From contig NZ_UZWD01000004.1 of the NCBI RefSeq assembly GCF_900631955.1, forward strand, positions 62,001 to 126,000: DNA of 64,000 nt, written 5' to 3'. Source of the stretch: Devosia equisanguinis (GTDB lineage: Bacteria > Pseudomonadota > Alphaproteobacteria > Rhizobiales > Devosiaceae). Shown piece after piece: positions 58,004-64,000 of the stretch. Position 1 is the stretch's first letter; the number at the start of each line of letters is the position of its first letter. The notes under the pieces were generated by a model. The model worked only from the letters and a program-made list of their open reading frames with translations. It ran no database searches and had not been told where the DNA came from. A program made the position numbers and the translations under genes.

Positions 58004-58531
58004 ATGACCAACATATCCGACAGCAATCCCCGCATCTATGTTGCCTGCCTTGCCGCCTACAGTAACAGCTATCTGCATGGGGCTTGGATCGACGCGGATC
58101 AGGACACCGATCAGATCAGGGATGAAATTGCCGCGATGCTTGCCCGTTCCCCCGTCGAGGATGCGGAGGAATACGCCATTCACGACTATGAGGGATTCGA
58201 GGGCGTCAGCATCTCCGAATATGCCGGCATCGACAGCGTGGCGCGGATGGCTGCTTTCATCGCAGAACATGGCACACTCGGCGCGGGCCTGCTGGAACAG
58301 TTCAGCGGCGACATGGACCAAGCCGAATCCACCTTGGAGGACCGCTATCATGGTCGGTTCGCCAGCCTCGCCGACTACATGGAGGAATTGACCACCGAGA
58401 GCGTCACGATTCCCGAGGCGCTGCGCAACTATGTCGATTGGGACGCGATGGCGCGCGAAGCCGAGATGGGCGGCGACCTGTTCACCATCGAGACCGCGCG
58501 CGGCGAGGTGCATGTGTTTTCCAATAGATGA
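58004..58531 (+). CDS. ardA: antirestriction protein ArdA
   Basis: 175 residues, the usual ArdA length, strongly acidic. It begins PRIYVACLAAYSNSYLHGAWIDADQDTDQIRDEIAAML, the standard ArdA start, followed by EYAIHDYEGFEG and the long acidic helices of a DNA mimic. It blocks type I restriction enzymes during DNA entry and is typical cargo of conjugative elements. GAGG lies about 7 bases before ATG 58004. The frame upstream is ignored. Confidence 0.92.
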   Translation: MTNISDSNPRIYVACLAAYSNSYLHGAWIDADQDTDQIRDEIAAMLARSPVEDAEEYAIHDYEGFEGVSISEYAGIDSVARMAAFIAEHGTLGAGLLEQFSGDMDQAESTLEDRYHGRFASLADYMEELTTESVTIPEALRNYVDWDAMAREAEMGGDLFTIETARGEVHVFSNR

Positions 58532-58622
58532 AAACATGACTTCCTGTCCGTGCTCATGCGGGCAGGCATCTCGAAAGCACCGACTGTCGCCAAGCTAAAA
58601 ACACCAAAGAATGATCGGGTTA

Positions 58623-58650
58623 GCCGCTCAAGGTATCTGTTTTGAGCGGC
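58623..58650. terminator. hairpin after ardA
   Basis: Perfect 9-base inverted repeat GCCGCTCAA ... TTGAGCGGC with a 10-base loop, followed by a T-rich TTCTATATTT. About 90 bases behind the ardA stop; could terminate in the plus direction. Confidence 0.5.
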
Positions 58651-58725
58651 TTCTATATTTCCAGTGATCCTTGAACCTCTTTTTGCCGGGCGCTGCCCAG
58701 CATCCAGGCTTGGGGAGGTGACGCC

Positions 58726-59509
58726 ATGCTCAGCATCGATTGGCGATCTCCGGCGGCATACGGGCACACAAAGCATATCCCTGCCGCTGGCTTCGCTTGG
58801 GAATATTTGCGCCGCAACGACGAATATCGTCGGGACTGCCAGACCATCGCATCGACCGGAGGGGCGGCTGCCCGCGACCTTGAAGTGTTCGCGGCTCGCT
58901 GGGGGTTGCGATTTCCCGTGCGATCCCGACGCGCCGCATGACCGGCAATCACCGATCTGGTGTCCGCGCCTTCAACCGCAAGCCGTGAGGTTGTCGCCGG
59001 TCGATCACAAAGACGACGACACCGAACCGATATTGACGTTGGCACATCTCGAAGGCCTCGACCTGCGCCAGGCTACCGATGGCTGGCACGGCATCTGGCA
59101 GGTGGATGGCGTCACCCATCAATTCTGGCTGCCCGAGGCCGTGCCGGATGCCGCCGCGTTTTATGCCGTCACGCTGCCGATGGATTCATTTATGGAGCTA
59201 CGAACGCACGCGGCACGCCGTTTCTGGCGATCTCTCATCGGCCGTGCGCCCGGTCCTGATTTCCGAGCCGTGCCTGCGCAACTCCGGCAATGGCATATCT
59301 TGACCCTGCGCGCGCTTGACGCGCGGTTGCGCGGCGAAAGCTATCGCACCATCGCCGAAGTCCTGCTCGGCTTTCGCGGCACGAAGGAGGATTTCGAGAG
59401 CGATCCGCGCAAGAACAAGGCCCGCAGCCTGGTCGCGCACGGCATCAAGATGATGCGCGGGGGCTATCGGCTTCTGCTTCACTACCCGATCAAGCCCGAC
59501 AAGCGTTGA
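58726..59509 (+). pseudogene. DUF6499-DUF2285 protein split by a +1 frameshift
   Basis: The first frame (58726-58941) starts MLSIDWRSPAAYGHTKHIPAAGFAWEYLRRNDEYRR, a DUF6499 head, and stops just after WGLRFPVRSRR. The next frame continues the usual family pattern without a break: FPCDPDAPHDRQSPIW, then LTLAHLEGLDLRQATDGWHGIWQ, the DUF2285 body, to YPIKPDKR at 59509. The join is at about 58910-58915, where one T too many in a TTTCCC run would explain it. In relatives the two domains are one ~260-residue chain. Found on integrative elements of Rhizobiales; role unknown, perhaps DNA-related. Confidence 0.75.
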
Positions 59510-59528
59510 TCGTTCTCGGCCTTTGACC

Positions 59529-59816
59529 TCACGCCTTGTTGGCTGCCGCCTGCTCCAGAATCTTTCGATAGCCCTCGCGCGAAAGCCATTGCGCGCGTTC
59601 GAGGTGGCTTTGCCAGCAACGGTAGGTCCGAAGCTCCTTGGCGACGGGATCACGGTGCAGCACGATTTGCGCGACTTCCTTCCAGTCTACGCCCTCGGCC
59701 TTGGCATCGAGCAGCCGCAGATAGGTCACGAAATGCCGTTCGTCATAGATGGTGATGGCGTCGCCGGTTGGCGCTTCATCGTCCACATCTGGATCGAGTT
59801 CGACGGGAACCCGCAT
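59529..59816 (-). CDS. small DUF2285-like DNA-binding-type protein
   Basis: About 95 residues. Contains ITIYDERHFVTYLRLLDAKAEGVDWKEVAQIVLHRDP...CWQSHLERAQWLSREGYRKIL, as in the short DUF2285-type proteins of Rhizobiales elements. Start taken at ATG 59816 (GGGA about 6 bases upstream); the frame reaches back to 59864. It is convergent with the split DUF2285 gene, 19 bases between stops. Confidence 0.75.
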   Translation of the reverse strand: MRVPVELDPDVDDEAPTGDAITIYDERHFVTYLRLLDAKAEGVDWKEVAQIVLHRDPVAKELRTYRCWQSHLERAQWLSREGYRKILEQAAANKA

Positions 59817-59975
59817 AGTCATTCCCGTATCCGAGAGAGCTTTGTCTGCGGTGCGCCCCCGCAAACGATTCTCTCTGACTCTTGGTCATGGGGGAGTTAG
59901 TAACCGTCACGAAACGGCCCCATGGCCTTTAGCTCGGAAAGCCTGTTGTATACGCCACAGGCTCCCCGACCATAG

Positions 59976-60197
59976 GTCAAAGCCCCGTCCTCGCTGGAGG
60001 AACTGGCGGAAATCACCGGCCGGGCCGGCTCCAATCTCTCACGCACCCTGAAAACGATGGAGAGCTACGGCCTTGTGCGGTTTGAGCCGGGCCACGGCCG
60101 CAAGCTCGCGCCCAAGGTGGTGCATGACCGCGTGGAACTGACGTTGCCCCTGATCGACCGTACGAAGCCGAGGAAGGCCATAGGAGATCGGCCATGA
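59976..60197 (+). pseudogene. winged-helix regulator, C-terminal fragment
   Basis: From an in-frame TAG at 59973-59975 the frame reads without start codon SLEELAEITGRAGSNLSRTLKTMESYGLVRFEPGHGRKLAPKVVHDRVELTLPL to a TGA at 60195-60197. This is the HTH and wing of a MarR-like/predicted transcriptional regulator (HVO_A0114 type). The N-terminal half is missing. It overlaps the recombinase start by ATGA. Confidence 0.65.
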
Positions 60198-61896
60198 ACA
60201 TGCACAGCCCAACCATAACCGCTCGCGCTGCCCTCTATCTGCGCGTTTCGACCGCCCGGCAGGCCGAGCATGACATTTCCATTCCCGATCAGAAGCGGCA
60301 GGGCGAAGCCTATTGCGAGCAACGCGGCTTCCAGCTCGTTGAGACTTACGTTGAACCCGGTGCCACCGCCACCAATGACAAGCGCCCCGAGTTCCAGCGC
60401 ATGATCGAGGCAGGCACGTCCAAGCCTGCGCCCTTCGATATAGTCGTGGTGCATAGCTTCTCGCGCTTCTTCCGCGATCACTGCGAGATGGAGTTCTACG
60501 TTCGCAAGCTGGCGAAGAACGGCGTCAAGCTGGTGTCCATCACGCAGGAGATGGGCGACGATCCCATGCACCAGATGATGCTGCAGATCATGGCGCTGTT
60601 CGACGAATACCAGTCAAGGGAGAACGCCAAGCACGTCCTGCGCGCCATGAACGAGAACGCCCGGCAAGGCTTCTGGAACGGCGCACGGCCACCTATCGGC
60701 TATCGCATCGTCGCGGCCGAGCAGCGGGGATCGAAGACCAAGAAGAAGCTGGAGATCGACCCGCTGCACGCCGACACCGTGCGGCTGATCTATCGCCTGT
60801 TCCTCGAAGGCGATGGCACGGCCGGCGCGATGGGCGTCAAGGCCATAGCCACCTATTTCAACGAGCGCCGCTTCTTCACCCGCGATGGCGGGCGCTGGGG
60901 GCTGGCGCAAATCCACGCCATCCTGACCCGCACCACCTATATCGGCGAGCACAGGTTCAACACCCGCTCGCACAAGGACCGGGAGAAGAAGCCAGAGAGC
61001 GAGGTCGCGATTATGGCGGTGCCGCCCCTGATCGAGCGCGAGATTTACGACGCGGTGCAAGCCCGCCTCAAATCGCGCAATCCCATGGTGACGCCGGCGC
61101 GTGTCTCCAGCGGCCCCACGCTGCTGACAGGCATTTGCTTCTGCGCCAAGTGCGGAGGTGCGCTGACGTTGCGCACCGGCCAAGGCAGCACGGGAGCGAC
61201 ATACCGATATTACACCTGCTCGACCAAGGCTCGGCAGGGCAAGACCGGCTACAAGGGCCGCACGCTCCCGATGGACAAGCTGGACCATCTGGTCGCCGAT
61301 CATATCGGGGATCGGCTGCTCCACCCCAAGCGACTGGAAACCGTCCTCGCCAGTGTCATCGACCGGCGGCAGGAGCGCGCCGAGCCCGCCGGGAGCATCT
61401 TGCCGAGCTGAACCGGCGAATCACGGAAGCCGACCAGCGGCTCGGCCGTCTCTTTGACGCCATCGAATCCGGCATGGTGGACAAGGACGACGCCATGGCG
61501 AAAGAACGCATGGTGAGCCTAAAGGCGTTGCGGGATCAGGCCGCCGCCGACGCCGACGCCGAGCGCAAAAAGCTCGCCCTCGACAGTTCAGGCAATCAGG
61601 GCGTCAGCCCCGATATGCTCAAGGGCTTCGCCCGCAAGGCTCGTGAGCGGATTCGACTCGACGATGGCGGCTACCGACGCGACCATCTGCGCGCTCTGGC
61701 GCAGCGCGTCGAGGTCGCCGACGACGAGGTTCGCATCATGGGATCGAAGTCGGAACTGCTGCGAACGCTGGTCGCCGCTTCTAGCGTAGAAACGGCGGCG
61801 TTCGGCGTTCATAGTTCTGTTCTGAAATGGCGCACCCGCTGCGAGATAGATGGGCACTGTAATTGCTGGGAAATTTTGCTTCTCATGGACCGATGA
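60194..61896 (+). pseudogene. large serine recombinase, frameshifted
   Basis: The first frame (60194-61411, 405 residues) contains the resolvase domain with catalytic Ser in ALYLRVSTARQ (S19), the recombinase domain (RQGFWNGARPPIGYRI and GLAQIHAILTRTTYIGE), and a zinc ribbon GICFCAKCGGALTL...YYTCSTK. At about 61375-61385 the frame breaks; the next frame continues REHLAELNRRITEADQRLGRLFDAIESG through a coiled coil and AQRVEVADDEVRIMGSKSELLRTLVA to a stop at 61896. Together they make a typical ~565-residue recombinase. One base appears lost. The N-terminal part alone could still fold, but activity is doubtful. Confidence 0.82.
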
Positions 61897-62054
61897 GCGG
61901 CAGCTTTGGGCCGCCACCCTAACATTCCAACTCGCTTGGCCAATGACAAAAATGGGGCCGTCTGCGGACTGTCGGCTTTTGTACGCGGACAGTTGAAAGC
62001 AGACATCAGTAACCTGTGCCGCCAACGGGATTGGCTCGACCACTCGCCGGACTT

Positions 62055-63758
62055 TCAAGCAGAACCGATGTGCGATCCGATCGCGTCTGACATTTTCTCG
62101 GCCAGCATGATGACCGGCAGATTGAGATTTGCGCGCGGCGCGGTGGGCATGATCGAGGCGTCGGCGACGTAGAGACCGCTGATGCCGTGCACCTCACCGG
62201 TTTCGGGGTCGACGACGGCCTTCCGGTCATCGGCTGGCCCCATCCGACAGGTGCCGCAGACATGCCATTGGCCGAAAGCGGTGCCGCGGACATAGTCCTC
62301 CAGGGCAGATTCATCCGCCAGCAAATCTTCAAGCGAGAGATTACCCGATACCATGGTGCGAAAGAACGGCCTGCGGATGGGCGGGACCACGTCGATCGCC
62401 GCCGCCACCGGAGCGGTGAGCAGGTAGTTGCGCAGCGTCTGGCGACCCAGTGATTTTGCAAAACCGCTATAGCTCGAAGGGCCCGGCGTCTCGAGGAGAT
62501 CGGACAGGCTCTCTGCTGCCATGAGGCGCGCTGCGAACCGGACGGCGTCCATCAGCCGGACGAGGTCGGTGCGCTCGGAGAGGTAGTTGAGGTGGACGAT
62601 CGGCGGAACAAGCGGATCTGCGCTGGTCAGGGACACGCTGCCCCGGGATTCGGCCTTGTTGATCCAGGTGATGATCGTCGCGATCCGACGGCCCAGCGGA
62701 TGCCAGGCGGATTTGGCGACCATCATGGCAAACATGTCCGAGACGCTTCCGCCTTCGACGCCAGAGCTGTAGCGAAGCCCCAGGTGAATGTGCCGGCGCG
62801 TCGCCGTGCCGAGCCGGCCCTGCGGGCGCAGATACGCAGACAGGGAAATGCCTGGATGTTCCTGGAGATTGGCACCAACCCCAGGCAGATCACCCAATTG
62901 AGCGATGCCGAGCTTGCGCAGTGCCACGGCTGGGCCTATCCCGGATCGCATCAGGATTGCGGGAGAATGCAGCGCACCTGCGCAGATGACAATATTGGCA
63001 GCGGCGAGCTGGATTTCGGCGCCTCTATGCCGCACGGTGACGCCGCTCGCCTTCCTCCCATCGAACAGGACCCGCATCACCTCCGCGTCGCTCATGATCG
63101 TGAGATTGGGTCTCGCGCGAGTTGTCGCGTCGAGATAGGCCATGGACGTCGAGACGCGGTGTTGACCGTCATTGGACAGGGTGACGGGAAAATGACCGTC
63201 GCCGAACTCACCATTCTGGTCTTCAAGACAGGCAAAGCCGAGCGTGTTGAGCGCCTTTTCGACATTGAGCGAAAATAGCGGCCACTTGGCGCGCGGAATG
63301 CGCGAAATGGAAATAGGTCCAGTCCTGCCATGCAGGGGGCCGGCAAAGTCGAGATCAGTTTCGGCCTTGTTGAAATAGGGCAAGACATTTGCCCAGGCCC
63401 AACCCTTGGCGCCGAGCGCCTCCCACTCTTCGTAATCGTCAGGCGTGCCGCGATTGGCCATCTGGCCATTGATGCTGGAGCCGCCCCCGATCAGCTTGGG
63501 CTGCTCGTAAGGCCGGGGTGGTCCCGCCGCTGCATTATCCAGCGCCGCGCCGCGATGCGCGAGAAGACCCTGCCAGTGATTGGCAGGGTCGAAGGCGGCG
63601 CGTCCAGGATAGGTGTCGAGAATGGCTGAGCCTTCTTTTCCCGGCCGAACGTCACGTCCCGCCTCGACGAGCAGTACCTTGCGTTTGGGATCGGCAGAGA
63701 GCCGATTGGCGAGCACGCATCCCGCGCTGCCGCCGCCGACAATGATGATGTCCCACAT
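62055..63758 (-). CDS. GMC-family FAD oxidoreductase (choline dehydrogenase-like)
   Basis: 567 residues. FAD-binding GGGSAGCVLANRLS at the N-terminus, GGSSINGQMANRGTPDDYEEW (GMC signature 1), GALHSPAILMRSGIGP (signature 2), and the catalytic His in FGQWHVCGTCRMG, close to the C-terminus. Oxidises alcohols (choline, polyols or alkanols); substrate not determinable. It lies three bases after the GlcG/HbpS-like gene on the same strand, a pair seen in alcohol-oxidation operons. Confidence 0.9.
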   Translation of the reverse strand: MWDIIIVGGGSAGCVLANRLSADPKRKVLLVEAGRDVRPGKEGSAILDTYPGRAAFDPANHWQGLLAHRGAALDNAAAGPPRPYEQPKLIGGGSSINGQMANRGTPDDYEEWEALGAKGWAWANVLPYFNKAETDLDFAGPLHGRTGPISISRIPRAKWPLFSLNVEKALNTLGFACLEDQNGEFGDGHFPVTLSNDGQHRVSTSMAYLDATTRARPNLTIMSDAEVMRVLFDGRKASGVTVRHRGAEIQLAAANIVICAGALHSPAILMRSGIGPAVALRKLGIAQLGDLPGVGANLQEHPGISLSAYLRPQGRLGTATRRHIHLGLRYSSGVEGGSVSDMFAMMVAKSAWHPLGRRIATIITWINKAESRGSVSLTSADPLVPPIVHLNYLSERTDLVRLMDAVRFAARLMAAESLSDLLETPGPSSYSGFAKSLGRQTLRNYLLTAPVAAAIDVVPPIRRPFFRTMVSGNLSLEDLLADESALEDYVRGTAFGQWHVCGTCRMGPADDRKAVVDPETGEVHGISGLYVADASIMPTAPRANLNLPVIMLAEKMSDAIGSHIGSA

Positions 63759-63761
63759 GTT

Positions 63762-64000
63762 TTACCCGCCTATGGGCCTGAAGGCCCTGGCGCCGGCCTC
63801 AGCAACCTGCCGGTCCTGATCGACGCTACCGGAACTGACACCTATGGCGCCGACGACCTGACCATCCACTTCAAGAGGAACACCGCCACCCAAGGTCGTC
63901 AGTCGTCCTCCATTAAGACTTTGCAGGCCAAAGCCGGGTTGGCCCGGCAAAGTTGCCGGCAGGATATCGCCCGTCGCCTTGCGCGCGCCGGCCGCCGTAT
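63762..64000 (-). CDS. GlcG/HbpS-like (DUF336) protein, 3' part
   Basis: The last ~79 codons are in the window; the start lies outside. Readable end: AAGARKATGDILPATLPGQPGFGLQSLNGGRLTTLGGGVPLEVDGQVVGAIGVSSG, then SVDQDRQVAEAGARAF. The GGVPL...G.VVGAIGVSGG pattern is characteristic of GlcG/HbpS family proteins (small cofactor- or heme-associated). It precedes the GMC gene in the same direction. Confidence 0.82.
   Translation of the reverse strand, partial: TAAGARKATGDILPATLPGQPGFGLQSLNGGRLTTLGGGVPLEVDGQVVGAIGVSSGSVDQDRQVAEAGARAFRPIGG

Overview
The window is a 64 kb piece of a GC-rich alphaproteobacterial genome, most likely Hyphomicrobiales. A Devosia-like genome would fit, but this is inferred from gene content only. 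The main pointers are a ~2,825-residue cyclic beta-1,2-glucan synthase, several HWE/HisKA_2-type sensor kinases, IstA/IstB and ISL3 elements of rhizobial type, and runs of tiny hypothetical genes. I saw no rRNA, tRNA or CRISPR array.

Layout. (1) 1-3.6 kb: two Dpp/Opp-type ABC ATPases followed by a fused NanE-NanK enzyme, probably a sialic-acid or amino-sugar uptake and catabolism operon. (2) 3.6-20.2 kb: an accessory region broken by mobile elements. A 5'-truncated tyrosine recombinase abuts an ISL3 element nested between IS21-like ends. A block of lower GC by eye (two alpha/beta hydrolases, a methyltransferase, an ArsR-SRPBCC fusion, an SMP-30 protein, a frameshifted membrane protein and a GNAT) lies between IS elements. 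An IS3 element with a damaged catalytic triad is joined to a decapitated IS21 element, and then come orphan and phage-like genes, a pair of YsnF/AvaK stress proteins, a DUF6634 protein and more IS debris. (3) 20.4-26.3 kb: a minus-strand signalling operon of hybrid kinase, CheR, CheB and REC-HWE kinase, with start/stop overlaps at its first two junctions. (4) 26.3-29.7 kb: mostly gene-free, with one integrase remnant.

(5) 29.7-40 kb: the most interesting locus. A Ugp-like carbohydrate/phosphodiester ABC transporter is interleaved with a metallophosphoesterase and an HCxxGKDR-type phosphatase. Next to it is a second, transporter-less copy of the set (phosphoesterase, binding protein, phosphatase), and each set has its own TetR regulator. 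The simplest reading is uptake of phosphorylated, phosphodiester-containing organic compounds and their stepwise dephosphorylation, with two binding proteins possibly sharing one transporter. (6) 40-54.7 kb: a cold-shock-like protein, a string of small hypothetical genes, the giant glucan synthase, a DUF892 ferritin-like protein followed by a clear terminator, a large KatE-type catalase, and a transglutaminase-like protein lacking the usual His. This looks like an envelope, osmotic and oxidative stress block. (7) 54.8-57.3 kb: a sensor kinase and response regulator pair.

(8) 57.3-61.9 kb: a decaying integrative-element segment with ArdA antirestriction, a frameshifted DUF6499/DUF2285 protein, a small DUF2285-like protein, an HTH fragment and a frameshifted large serine recombinase. 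(9) 62-64 kb: a GMC oxidoreductase and the 3' part of a GlcG/HbpS-like gene running off the edge. Start codons were chosen from visible ribosome-binding sites and overlaps where possible. Family names come from motif recognition, not database searches.
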